Assembly (NCBI GenBank): GCA_013407085.1
Contig: JACCGJ010002849.1
Span: 29,672-93,671 of the forward strand
Length of the DNA stretch: 64,000 nucleotides
Direction of reading: 5' to 3'
Source: Atriophallophorus winterbourni
Lineage: Eukaryota; Platyhelminthes; Trematoda; Plagiorchiida; Microphallidae
Each line of letters begins with the position of its first letter. The first letter of the stretch is position 1. Both the position numbers and the translations under genes were made by a program. Under the pieces are notes generated by a model. It was not told where the DNA came from and did not search any database. It worked only from the letters and a program-made list of their open reading frames with translations. Positions 23,455 through 34,470 of this stretch are shown here, piece after piece.

Positions 23455-23510
23455 TTGATTGAAATATGTTTTGGACTGATCGCATATTCATAATTCAAAT
23501 AGCACAGTCG
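23455..23510 (+). repeat. P2 repeat fragment
   Basis: The piece (gattgaaatatgttttggac, tgatcgcatattcataatt) matches the first 45 bases or so of P2 as seen at 30657 and 10914. Confidence 0.5.
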
Positions 23511-23787
23511 ATTGTGAATTATCTTATTTCTGACTACTGTTAGAGCTACTGATAAAGTAGTGACACCAGTAATTCATATGAATTATCTTTAGAATAAGAT
23601 AAATAAAAATGTATTAAACGCTCTCATGTGTGAAAGAATGTTAATGAACAATATTCCATAATCGATCGTGCAGAACAACGCATGAAGCGATATGCGCTAT
23701 GAGATTAAAAATGTCAAAACCAATGTAACAAAATACGTCTCAATTAGCGAATTACTGACACTTGTTCACGGAAGCATGCAATTGTAC

Positions 23788-23975
23788 CTTGGTTTTGATG
23801 TGCTTGGCACGAGCCGCGTAAACCAACGTGTTACACGTTTCCTCGAAATGCTCGCTCGACGGGCTGAGATGGGCGATCATTATGGTGCGACAGTTCCCGG
23901 CCAACGCATCTTTGAGCAATCGCGTCAGTTTACTATCGCGGTAGTTCACATAGCGCTTCCCGTTTGCTGGATCGG
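23788..23975 (-). CDS. KIF19: KIF19-like motor exon 6 (end of motor domain)
   Basis: This 188-nt exon has acceptor ttcaacag and donor aag|gtacaa, with phase 1 in and phase 0 out. It encodes the last 62 residues of the motor: SDPANGKRYVNYRDSKLTRL, then LKDALAGNCRTIMIAHLSPS, FEETCNTLVYAARAKHIKTK. NYRDSKLTRLL and the NTL.YA.RAK.IKT ending are signatures of the kinesin core (microtubule-binding loop L12/alpha5 and alpha6). The KHIKTK ending is typical of kinesin-8/KIF19. Confidence 0.95.
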
Positions 23976-24295
23976 CTGTTGAAGATGTGAAGTTGTTTCA
24001 AAACTGACCAACGATGCAAGGACAAAATTTGTGTAGTTTAAATTTTCTTCCTTTAAATAGCCTGTTTGATAATTCACTTTATTACATTTTATTGTCTGTT
24101 GTTTTGAACTTGATTCAGTGAACAATTATTTGGAATGTAATCTGAAACCTTTTGAAGTGGATCCGCGGGATTTATTCGTCCTTTTTCGAGACATTTGACT
24201 GTAGGGCAGACCGTGATGTTCCCACGGTCTTCTCCATCTGAAGGATTATTGGCGATCATTTACCCATAACTCAAACATCTATTTAAACCAATGCT

Positions 24296-25488
24296 TGGTA
24301 ATTCAAAGTAATTCAAAGTTTTAATGGTCCAAAAAGTAAATACTTTACAGTAACCACAGATTAAAAATATAGGGAATTCATAAAAACAACACAAATGTTT
24401 TATACACATGGAAAGTCAGCACGTGTATTCAGGTGCAAGGTTGGGCTTGGTCAACATATACTTGTCAAGTTCAACCTTCAACGTGTTCAGGCTTGTTGCG
24501 CAAATGATTTGTGGGGACAGGGAGTTCCATAGAAAACAGACTCTGACAGCAAAGAAAAACCTTCGACAATTTGATCCGGAGTGTGGAATAATTAACTTGT
24601 ATCCATGCGATCTGCTACCACGTGCATCTTGCTGATGAAACAGGTGTTCAAGTGGGTGATCCACTGTATGCAGAATGTTGAAAAGCAGGATCAAGTCACC
24701 CCTGAGACGACGGTACGAAAAGTCAAAGAGGTTTAGTGTTGCAATCCGCTCCTCGTATGGCCTGTTGTATAGCCCGGTCACCAGTTTTGTAGCGCGGTGG
24801 TATACCCGTTGCAGCAAGGTCATGTCCTTTTGTAACCATGGGGACCATGCTTGAACAGCATACTCCATTGTTGGTCTGATATAGGTGTTAATTATACGTG
24901 GGAGTATCTGCTTTGAGAAACGACCAAAGATCCTTCTGAGCAATGCTAAGATTTGGCAGGACTTTTTGTATACAACAGAACAGTGCCGTGAAGACTTCAG
25001 GTTACTGCTAATCCACACGCCCAGGTCTTTCTCTTCAGTAACCCATGAAAGTTGCTGAGATCCCAGAGAGTATGTGAATTCGAATGATTTACCGACGTTC
25101 AACATTTTACATTTTTGGATGTTGAATGGTAAGCAGTTCCGCAAGGACCAATTATGAAGTGCTTCGAGATCTTTTTGGAGAATTTGGCAATCTTCTATGG
25201 TGCGTATGCTAGTCCAGACTTTGATGTCATCCGCAAATAAAATGATTTTTCTGCGTACGATTTCGGGTATATCATTCGCGTACACGAGGAAGATTATTTG
25301 CCCCAAGAATGAGCCTTGAGGTACGCCACTTGTAACTTCTACTGGGCTAGATAGTGCCCCATCAACTCTAACCCTTATAACTCTACCAGTCAAGTAATCC
25401 TTTATCCAGGCCAATAATCTGCCGCATACCCCGAGCTGCTCCAATTTAATTGATGTGTCCTGGCCGGAACGAGCAAAATCGCCACCGA
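24296..25488 (-). mobile_element. CR1-like LINE, 3' part with open RT frame (family A)
   Basis: From about 25488 to 24416 the minus strand is one open frame covering most of the RT. Visible are GVPQGS, the catalytic FADDIKVW, TEEKDLGVWISSNLKSSRH, TYIRPTMEYAVQAWSPWLQ, YHRATKLVTGLYNRPYEERI and a CRRFFFAVRVCFLWNSL ending. RT motifs before the KAFD region are missing; the frame breaks into unrelated sequence at about 25488. The 3' UTR ends in two units of a 10-bp motif (actttgaatt) near 24299-24325. The open frame suggests relatively recent insertion into the KIF19-like intron. It abuts the inverted 5' part described next. Confidence 0.88.
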
Positions 25489-27305
25489 AAGGTAACCAAA
25501 ATAAAGCAAACGATCGCACCAAGCTCACCCTTATTCTCTTAAATGTCCCAGGAGATGCCACCGGTTCAGATACAAAGTGTAAATCCAACCACGACCTACA
25601 ACAGTGGAGATTTATCAGTAATGCTATCCAAACCACCAATGTAACGGTTATCGATACGTTCCGAATCCCGAAGTCATCGAATTACGAAGGTAATGGTCCA
25701 TGACCCCTTAAACTGACACTTTTGACCACCACTATGGTGAACACCGTGCTTAACAACTGGAAACAGTATCGATACAAAGTTCCACGAGAGATCAAACTTG
25801 TCAGTAAACACCTGAAAACCTGCTCTATCGTGGAAGTTGCCTGACCCGTTGGTACTGAGCACAGTAATGCTGGGACTCCTGCTCCAAAAAACGGATGTCG
25901 ACCGACTCTATCGGAGTCGGTGATGTAATATACCCATTAACACGAGGCCCACCATCTTTGACACGTACTTAACTTACCTGCTCAAATACTCATCGTCCAA
26001 CACTTTTATCAAGATCAACTATCAAATGTTTATATACCAACGCACAATGCTTGATAAATAAGTTACCCAAACTAATTGAGCTTCGTCAAAAATATTCACC
26101 ACTCCTGATAGCCGTAACGGAAACTTGGTTCAATCAGCAATTAATTGAGGAGGAAATTTCCATTCCAAACATGTTTCTTTTTCATCGTACTCGAATGGAT
26201 CGTGGAGGAGGAGGTGTTGCTATTTGCTATGATCAACACCTCACGTTCAGGGAAATCACGGATAATGATTTGATACTGGAAAATACGCTTTGGTGTTCAC
26301 TTAAATTAGCAACAGGTGAAAACTGTGTTGTTGGTGTGATTTACCGACTACCGTCAGCAGACGAAGCATACAATACTAGTTCAATTGAGAAAACTCAGCT
26401 GGTTGTTTCCAGATATCAAAACAACGTCCTGATCATGGGTGACTTTAATCTCCCGAATTTACTAAAAAGCGAGATTCCACCGGTGAACTCTCTTGATCAT
26501 CTATTCTACAAAATGTTCAACGAATTTCCTTTATTCAACCACATCTCAAGCACCACTCGCTTCAGAGCTACAAACAAACCGTCCATTCTCGATCTGGTTC
26601 TGACGAGCGAGGAAAATGTCATCGAGGATATCCGCTATGAAGCACCTCTTGGAAAGAGTGATCATGTAGTCATTGTTTTCGACTATATATCTGAGGCGAA
26701 AAGAGTCAGTGATGCCCAGAAGTTGATAAGAAAAATCGATACGGTTGCTTTATTAATGTCTCTTCAAGAAGTCACCGACTGGGCACCGATTAGCACTGAT
26801 GTCCAACAATGCTGGTTATCGATACTTCAGAAAATCAACCGAATAATAGAACTCCACTCAAAATATGTTTCAAAACAACTGAAAAAACGATTCAAATTCG
26901 TGATCCGGAGTCGAACACGGAAATGGATAAAGGTGAGAAACTGTGCGTGGAGAAGCCACATACTGCATTCAACACCTGAATCTTGGGAATCTTACCGTTT
27001 GTTGAGAAACAAAGTTACTAAACTTGTCCAGGAGGATAAAGAAAAGTATCAAATGAATCTGATGAATAAAATTGAACGAAATCCGAAGCTCCTCTTCCAG
27101 ATCGTGAACAGAAAGGCCAGGGTAAAGCCAGGTGTTTCCGCTTTACTTACTACGACTGAACTACATCCACAGCTCTCGAAGCCGCTAACGAACTCGCTCA
27201 ATTTTACTCTAGAGTGTTCTACCCTAACGAGCGCGTATCCTACGATATACCTGCATTTAGATCGCAGAGTACAATACACGAAATCGTTGTGAAACCCGAG
27301 AGTGT
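25489..27305 (+). mobile_element. CR1-like LINE, 5' part: ORF1 end plus ORF2 endonuclease (inverted relative to neighbour)
   Basis: About 25490-25870 encodes a piece of ORF1 (TKLTLILLNVPGD, DLQQWRFISNAIQ, DTFRIPKSS, then TTTMVNTVLNNW after a stop). ORF2 begins near 25990 (KCLYTNAQCLINKLPKL) and is open to 27292. It carries a full apurinic-type endonuclease: AVTETWF, RGGGGVAICYD, GVIYRLPS, MGDFNLPN, STTRFRATNKPSILDLVLTS and GKSDHVVIVFDY. It then runs into the linker toward the RT (NPKLLFQIVNRKARVKPG) and ends before the RT domain. The metal-binding Glu, Asp and Ser-Asp-His residues expected of this enzyme are present. Confidence 0.85.
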
Positions 27306-27465
27306 CCTGGCAAAGCCAGTGACATACAAGCGCAACTTGTTGAATTTATATTTAAAAATATGAATGTTTGTAAAATATAACGTCAATTATCATATTATAT
27401 GATATTGTATGATAGAAAAAGCATTAAGCTTAACAATAACCATAAGATGACAGGTATATGGAACA

Positions 27466-29000
27466 TATAAAAAATATAAAAAATATAAAATATCTCAAAA
27501 ATCAATAGGGACACTCGCATACCGCATGGTTCGTCATAAACTCATCGAGTGTGGAAGCGAAAACCTTAACAGATTCTGATCGTGTGATTTCTTCAGGCAA
27601 AAAGTTCCAAGTGAAACGAATTCTTACCGAGAAAAAATTACGACGTATATCCAATCGAGAATGCGAAATGCTTAAAGCCTTTGAATGTGTTCGTGTTCCA
27701 GTAAGGTCATTGGGCTTTAGCAAGTGTTTAAGGGGATGGTTTACAGAATGCAGGATTTTGAAGGTCAACATAAGGTCACTACGTATCCGCCGTTGGGTAA
27801 AATCTTGTAGGTTCAGTTTTAACATTCGCTCTGTGAAAGGCAAATTTCTGTACCGGGAGACCAACTTTGTAGCACGATGATAAATCCTGTCGATTAGTTC
27901 GATATCCTTCCTCAGCCATGGTGCCCAGGCTTGGATGGAATATTCCATAACAGGACGTATATACGTGTTAATTACCCGGGGTAGGGTTTCGGGCGTAAAA
28001 ATCCGGAATATTCTTTTGAGAAGGCTCAAGATACGGCAAGCTTTATTGTACACCATCCGGCAATGCTGTCCAGGCTTAAGGTTAAACGAAACCCATATAC
28101 CCAGATCTTTTTTCTGCTGTGGTCCAGACGAGATCTTGCGTGCCAAGCTGATACGTGTGGTGCAGAGATTTTCCAAGCTGCAGCATTTTACATTTCGCAG
28201 TGTTAAATGGTAACTCATTTAACTGGGACCAACGAAATAAGATGCTTAGATCCCGTTGTAATGCCATACAGTCATTAACAGACCTGACACGTTTCCATAT
28301 TTTAATATCATCGGCAAATAGTATCAAGTTGCATCCAATATCCTCTACTATATCGTTCATATACACCAAGAATAGAAGTGGTCCAAGCACCGAGCCTTGC
28401 GGAACTCCACTCGTGACGTCTATTTTTCTAGATAAGGTGCTGCCAACGCGAACTTGGACGTGTCTATCAGTAAGATAGTCCCTTATCCAATTCAGCAATA
28501 TTCCCGTTATTCCATAAGACTCGAGCTTTTTGATTAAGATGTCATGGTTGACTCTATCGAAAGCTTTGGAAATATCGATGTAGCAAGCATGTACAGCCTT
28601 ACCTTCGTCTAGTGCCTTGGTCCAATCCTCGAACGTTGTTAGAAGGTTAGATAAACAGCAACGACCTCTTCGAAAACCGTGTTGTGCTGCGGTCAAAATA
28701 TTTTGGTTTTCAAAATGTTCTCTTATGCGCGCAGTCACAATGCGTTCCATTAATTTAGAGATCACCGGAAGTCACGTTACCGGTCTATAGTTTGCTGTGT
28801 TTGAACGGCTACCGCCTCTATAAATATGAGTTATCTTCCCGGCTTTCCATTGCCGTGGTATTTTTCCTTCATTTAAGCTGAGATTGAATATTCGAGTGAG
28901 AGGAGCAGTCAAAGCAACGCGACACCTGCGAAGTATGGCGGGGATAATTTTATAAATCACTGTGACATCCAGTGGGACTTTGGGGTTGATTGTGTAGTCT
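27466..29000 (-). mobile_element. CR1-like LINE RT, subfamily B, nearly complete RT with breaks
   Basis: The RT runs from about 28960 (IYKIIPAILRRCRVALTAPL, IPRQWKAGKITHIY, NYRPVT) through LMERIV, HGFRRGRCCLSNLL, CYIDISKAFDRVNHDIL, GVPQGSVLGPLLFLVY and FADDIKIWKRV to CRILSLLKRIF, YIRPVMEYSIQAWAPWL and RRNFFSVRIRFTWN at about 27502. A TGA stop follows NYRPVT near 28773, and there is a frameshift near 28100. The 3' tail is a different microsatellite from family A (aaaaatat units, 27466-27490). It is 5'-truncated and abuts RTE endonuclease sequence. Confidence 0.88.
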
Positions 29001-29094
29001 CACAGACTGATATTGCGGTGACCCGCATAATCCCTGCTATCTTGTGCCGTCTTTCATCGGCAGAGGCACACAGAGCAACTTGTAGTAAGTTACT

Positions 29095-29490
29095 CAAAAT
29101 TGGTATGCAGGCTGAGAGCAGAAAAACATGAATCTATACAGGTATTCCAAAAGTGCAGCAGTCCTCAATGCAACCTTTCCAGCGAGCACATATAATAACA
29201 TGGTCCGTTTAGGCTGCCATTCGGCGAGCGCCATGTTTCACATGGCCATCTTTTATGGTGAAAGGAAGTGCTGCTAATGAATAATCGAGATGGTGCGCAG
29301 AATTGTATAAACAATTCACCATTATCTGTGCGTTGGCCTTCAAGACCAAACATGCCACCTAATTGTGATTTAGATGTATCTTAGCGACCTGGTCTGGCAT
29401 TCATATCTCCCGCTAAGATAACAATATATGAGCTTTTTACACGTCGTAAAAGAACGTTTGAAGTTATAGTCATAGTTGTATGCGGGCTGG
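29095..29490 (-). mobile_element. RTE-like LINE endonuclease fragment
   Basis: The minus strand reads IVILAGDMNARPGR, a stop, then SQLGGMFGLEGQRTDNGELF, IQFCAPSRLFISSTSFHHKR and CETWRSPNGS. This is the GDMNA to TW.SPDG portion of the RTE-clade endonuclease, distinct from the CR1-like GDFN type next door. It is truncated at both ends and lies in the large KIF19-like intron. Confidence 0.7.
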
Positions 29491-30246
29491 GATACGGCCA
29501 GGTCACCTATGCCTAGACAGGAGAACAATTAGGGTTCTCGACCAAAGCCTTTGGCTAAAAAGCCTGAGCCACAAGGCAGTGTGTTGAGTTGAGACTGTTT
29601 TCGTCTTACCTCTATCCTTTGACCTTCCTGGTGTGAGTGGCTCTGAAGGTGTCCGGAAAACTTTACCCAACATAGTTCAATGGGTCATGAAGGTACACAA
29701 ACCATCGTACTACGTTTAGATCTAGTCTCAGCGCGATGGAGATAATAATTAACTAACTTCAAAGCATTTCACTCATTTGGGAAGCGATTTCTCTTTACAG
29801 CTCTCCATATGAAACCTTTCTTAAAGCGTTTCGATGGTAACAGTCATCATGAGCGAATCATCGCTGGGAAATTAAGTACATTTTTTAACCTATCTACCAG
29901 CGTAAGCTTTGTTTGTCTTCAAATACATTTTACTCTTTGCGGGAGTATCAAGATAACACTTATTTGGTCTCAATCGTGTCGAAAACCAACTCTGAGTATT
30001 CTTTAAGAAACAAAACATCAAACAAACAGTTTGTTTAATACCTGTTATAATTGTCTTGTAATCGCGTCGCAATGCCAATTTATTTATCAATCAGAACAGA
30101 TTTATGTGAAATAGTTCACCAGTATTTGCAAGAATTACGTTTGACGCGTTTCACTAGTGGACATTTGTGAATCGATTCTAACAAGACAAAAAACTGGCAT
30201 AACAAATCATATTGAGTCAATTATAGATCAACATGTCTCGACATAC
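29491..30246. other. KIF19-like intron, GC-richer patch of unknown origin
   Basis: About 29480-29730 is richer in G and C than the surroundings (gctgggatacggccaggtca, ccttcctggtgtgagtggct) and reads like a dispersed repeat, possibly the RTE 5' region. No domain was identified. 29730-30246 shows nothing. Confidence 0.4.
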
Positions 30247-30517
30247 ATAACGCGTTGATGCAGTTCCCGAGCGCCAACAGCGAACGATTTATATGCGCAC
30301 CCTCCATCATGCGTCTTCCCCGATTTTTCGTTTTCGAAGCTCGTTCCGATCCGGCCAGGTCGATGAGAAATAGTTTCCCAACTCGATTGTCCTTCGTTGC
30401 GGACGAGGTGCGTTTAATTGTGATTTGCAAAATCGCGTGAGATCGACTGCTTGTTTTGTTCGCGGCCGTGGGTTCGGTTGTACGATTCGAATTAGCTTGA
30501 TGCAACAGTTGGAATGT
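30247..30517 (-). CDS. KIF19: KIF19-like motor exon 5 (switch I and II)
   Basis: This 271-nt exon has acceptor attgttag and donor at|gtatgt, with phase 0 in and phase 1 out. It begins [20 protein letters not shown]. It contains switch [17 protein letters not shown], switch [12 protein letters not shown], then [20 protein letters not shown] and [24 protein letters not shown] and the [24 protein letters not shown] stretch are the diagnostic KIF19/kinesin-8 form (human: RTQEPTAANQTSSRSHA). All nucleotide-sensing residues visible here are intact. Confidence 0.95.
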
Positions 30518-30656
30518 CTAACAATTTAGAAATAAAAATTAGTCAGAACATGTAGCTCAATAAATATAAAGTATTTCAACATGTGATGCAATGGATTTTG
30601 CTTGGGATCTTATTGAACCTGCACGGTTGTGTAAGCGGAGAATGAAAAATTAATAT

Positions 30657-30772
30657 CGATTGGAATATGTTTGGGACCGATCGTGTATTCATAATGCAAA
30701 GAAATTTGAGTGCAATTGGTTAGAGCAGTTTTTGGGTAAAGTTTCACTTTTGACACAGAAGCTTCGTCATGC
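30657..30772 (+). repeat. P2 repeat, single-orientation copy
   Basis: The copy reads gattggaatatgtttgggac, cgatcgtgtattcataatgc, gcaattggttagagcag, then cagaagcttcgtca. It is the cleanest P2 copy in the window and serves as reference for the rearranged ones. Confidence 0.65.
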
Positions 30773-31704
30773 AAAAAATTATATTTTGAACGTTACAACA
30801 AAACGTCCACTCAATCCAGGGAACTATTTAGCACTATTACTGTAGATGAATCATTAGTTGAATGTCGTTGTGTAAGGGTTTACACAAGCAGATATTTCCT
30901 ATAGAATGTAAACAGGGTAATGTATTCTTCAAAATCAATTTATTTTATATTGATCCAGTGATTTGAAAAACCTATCTGGACATGAAACTTGAGGTAATAA
31001 AGAATAGGGAACTTTTAACGATTAACATATATATATATATATATATATGCAAAATATTGATATTATTTTTTCTTGAATTCTCTCAGTTTTATCATCTGCT
31101 TTCAAGTCAACGATTTTAATTTTGTAGATGGAAATGCTGAGCACAATGTCTCTCAAAGTGTGTGAGCAAAAACATGTTTGCCATTTACAATCACTCGCGT
31201 GCTTTAACCGAAATATCGTTGTGCATTTTGAAGTTGAAATACGTTTTCTGTTTTAAAATCTCAAAACTATCAGTGGCTTCAATGGCTTACATTATTCGCG
31301 ACTTAACCAATGCTTTGAGGCTCAATAACCCTGTGCTCCACATGATCGGAGCAACAGTCAGAAACCTGTTGTAAAGTGTAAGTACGGGTAATGGAAGCAT
31401 CGCAAATACATTTCAAGTGGAATTTTTCTTCGTCTTGGAATATGCGTAAGTTGAACTCATGTAACTACGGATGCCTTTTTTAACCGCATGCTTTCACCTT
31501 CATCACCACCTTCGTTGTGGGAAAACGAGATTGAATGGGTTTATTTTCAACAATTTTATCCAAACGTAACCTCAAAATATCCCATCTGTTTTCCTATCTG
31601 TTTAATTATTGGAAAACTAATATGGTGAATGTAAATCTAATCTTACCATCAGGAAGACAAGTTATGTAGTTTAGATAATTATTTTTTGTGTACAAAAATC
31701 CTCA
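30773..31704. other. KIF19-like intron, mostly unassigned
   Basis: An (AT)11 microsatellite occupies 31027-31048. No other supported feature was seen. Confidence 0.5.
31027..31048. repeat. (AT)11 microsatellite
   Basis: The run is uninterrupted, with 11 AT dinucleotides. Confidence 0.95.
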
Positions 31705-32010
31705 TTTGAATGCATTTCCATCACACACACCCCACGACCGGTTTCGTGCTGTTTGCACTCACCAGGTAGGGACTGTAGGATCAGGATCGGCATGCGCTTG
31801 AAACAGTGGAAGAAAGGTAAACTGTTTCTTGCTAGTGAGTGCAAACATCACGAAACCGGTCGAGATGTGTGTGTGTGGGTTGGAAATTCATGCAGATGAG
31901 CTTTTTGTTCATGATCATGGGTTTAAATCCGACATGAGTGTGGGCTCTTGTGATTGAACAGGTTGGTCATGCAAACCGTATCGAAAAGTGTCATACAAGC
32001 ACAACTTGTT
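31705..32010. repeat. P1 repeat, inverted pair with long tail
   Basis: The left arm is cacgaccggtttcgtgctgt, ttgcactcaccagg (31731-31764). The right arm is agtgagtgcaaacatcacga, aaccggtcg (31837-31865). After the right arm comes the family tail (gatgagctttttgttcatga, gattgaacaggttggtcatg, gtcatacaagcacaacttg). Confidence 0.75.
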
Positions 32011-32523
32011 TATTTTTTTTGTACTTGTTACAAAATCTTCGAGTCGATTTGTAAGCAAATGATTTCAAAGATTTCAAATGAAATTATCGCAAACTAGATG
32101 GCAGTATGAATCTGTTTCATTGCATCTTGATATTATCTTGTAAAAATAATCTTCAAAATTTATTTACATTTTAACCATTACTTTTAATTTTAACCATCAC
32201 TTAGGAACAATGGGTGTGAAACCTTTACACACAGTAAATTTTGGTATATTTAGCTGCCTAATCAGCTGATGCTTTCCAAAACGAAACTGAAATTTGTAGA
32301 ATAACCTTATCTCACTATGGGATTTGGCTTGATGAACACAAACAACACAATTTGTCTGTTGGTTTCTTTGAAGATCTGTCAATTAGTTCGAAAATTTAAT
32401 GAAAGCTTTATTTAAACATTCTACTCAATAACTCCGTTCTCACGCTTGCGAAACGCAATCTTGTTGTGAACGCATAACAGACAGTGTGGTAAAATTATAA
32501 TCGTAACACAATTCCACTTTAAC
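32011..32523 (-). other. Start of KIF19-like intron, nothing else
   Basis: The stretch lies just after the donor gag|gttaaa at 32524-32519. No element was recognised. Confidence 0.4.
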
Positions 32524-32786
32524 CTCAAATTTATCCTTCGGCTCTACTTGGTGCAATCCCACAATACGGACGCCATGGGAATCTTCCCTCAGTTCCAGGT
32601 AATCCGAATTCGGTCTCAGTAAATCCCTCAGTATTTCGTTGTACAGCTCCATATAAGCCATGGTAAATTTGTAATCGCATTTCTCTGGTGATGTCGATGC
32701 GATACGACTGTACAGTTCTTCCAATGTTCGTACCATGATTCCTGGATTGCTGTCCGTCCCGACCATGGTGTAAGTCTTCCCTGTAC
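32524..32786 (-). CDS. KIF19: KIF19-like motor exon 4 (end of P-loop onward)
   Basis: This 263-nt exon has acceptor tacatacag; its first two bases finish the Gly of the P-loop. It reads TGKTYTMVGTDSNPGIMVRT, LEELYSRIAST, YKFTMAYMELYNEILRDLL, YLELREDSHGVRIVGLHQVE and PKDKFE. MAYMELYNE.LRDLL is the kinesin core, and LELREDS.GV is the KIF19 form (human: YLELREDSKGVIQVAG). The donor gag|gttaaa is unusual (GTTAAA), but its phase joins exactly to the next exon and the protein length matches human to within one residue. Confidence 0.94.
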
Positions 32787-33441
32787 CTGTATGTAATGAA
32801 ACGAAACATTCAAGGCTTTGTGGTTTTTGCTTTGAAATTTCACTTGGAGTAGGTATAATCTATGTATGGAATTGAATGCAAGAAAATACAGCCAAATCAT
32901 TTTTTCTGCTGATGATTATAGCCTGGCATTAATGCATAGGTGTAATATATGCCATACATCTGGAAATTGAACAAGACGTTTTAAACGCAGACGAATTAAG
33001 ATAAAATCAATTTTGCAAATTAATATTATTAGGGAGGAGGTTGGTGATCATTGTGTAAGTCGATAGAGGTCCAATCACATTTCATCTCCTAATGCCTGTT
33101 ACATTGTTGCACAGGCTTCCATGACATTCGATGCAACATTTACCGCTTCATCTCTCACTTTTAGCACCCACTTGTCAATTGAAAAACAGCTGACACATGA
33201 CAAAGAATGAAACACAAGCCTATCTTATATAAATGAATCCATTTGTCACCAAACTGACTTCAACTTGTATGTACCGGTTGTCTCCTTGATCTTATTTGTC
33301 AATCGATAACATGCTAACCGATTGTTTTTCAAGCACACACTTTGTTATACTTGTTTTTCCGACCGTGATTCGTTCAATATTGCCAAACAACAAAGTCAAA
33401 ATAGAGAATAATTTGAGAATAGTCGTTGAGATATTTCTTAC

Positions 33442-33529
33442 CAGTAGCTCCACTGGCGAAAACTGTAGCATTGTACCCGTTTGCAACATGATTAATGATC
33501 CCGGATGCCGTGCAATTGTAAACATCTTC
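33442..33529 (-). CDS. KIF19: KIF19-like motor exon 3 (P-loop start)
   Basis: This 88-nt exon has acceptor accatag and donor ctg|gtaaga, with phase 0 in and phase 1 out. The peptide is EDVYNCTASGIINHVANGYN followed by ATVFASGATG. With the next exon it completes the Walker A loop GATGTGKT. The invariant kinesin FAYG is FASG here: the codon at 33454-33452 is AGT. Everything else about the exon is conserved. Confidence 0.92.
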
Positions 33530-33567
33530 CTATGGTTAATGATGATTGTGGGTTATTTGAGTGATAC

Positions 33568-33678
33568 CTGACTGCACGTTTCGTCAAAAACACGATCGAA
33601 TTTATACGTTCGAGTGTTTCGCCTCCTTGTGTGAAAACCTTGTGCATGAGAAGTGGAAGGATCAAGAACGGAGATAAG
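33568..33678 (-). CDS. KIF19: KIF19-like motor exon 2
   Basis: This exon has 37 codons, with acceptor tatttcag and donor cag|gtatca, phase 0 at both ends. The peptide is LISVLDPSTSHAQGFHTRRR, then NTRTYKFDRVFDETCSQ. It matches human KIF19 (VVLMDPMEDPDDILRAHRSR, then EKSYLFDVAFDFTATQ). The .Y.FD.vFd pattern is the second strand of the kinesin core. Confidence 0.92.
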
Positions 33679-34470
33679 CTGAAATAAATTAAATACATCT
33701 ATTGATTTCATCTGTAATTTTACTGAAACTCAAGTATGTTCAAACTCAACGAAAAGCAAAGATCTTCACATGAAGTGTTTTAATTGCTGGATTGCTATAT
33801 TAAAAATGCATGAACAACTTGTCAACTTATTGATTTTCGTAATGATATATTTTCCTCAATATTCATCAAGATCAATGCAACAAAAATACTGTTAAAATTG
33901 GATTCATTTACACCAAGTTTATAATTTGAACATTGTTGACTTTAATAACCATATGCAGAATGCAAAATTCATCGAATAAATTTTCATCTGGGAGAATTTC
34001 GTTTCATTACATTGTGCTGTTTATGATAATAAGTTATAGGGAGTGCAATCAAAATCGATGAGCAATGAAACCAATAAACGTATGATGAACAAATATTAAA
34101 TTTTAAATCAATCGGTGGGTGACGTGGACTGAATGAATCGAATTCATTAACGGTGAACGGAATAATTATTTTGTGTGAAATATTTTTAAGCATAGATTTC
34201 GTTAATTTAAAATTTCTTTGCAACATAAAAACGCGCAATTGTATAAATGATAACAAATGCAATATGCGACGCGAACGGACTCATATCAACCACTCAGACC
34301 GGATGTTTTGAATTGCAGTTAATTTATTGAATTAGTGTGATATGTTTATAACGGTTTTGTGATGAAACATTTGTGAATTTCTAAAGAGAACCACCAAAAA
34401 AACGATATTTTCAATGTGTAAAAAAACGTTTTACGAATCAATACATAGACACATAAATTATTGATTTCGA

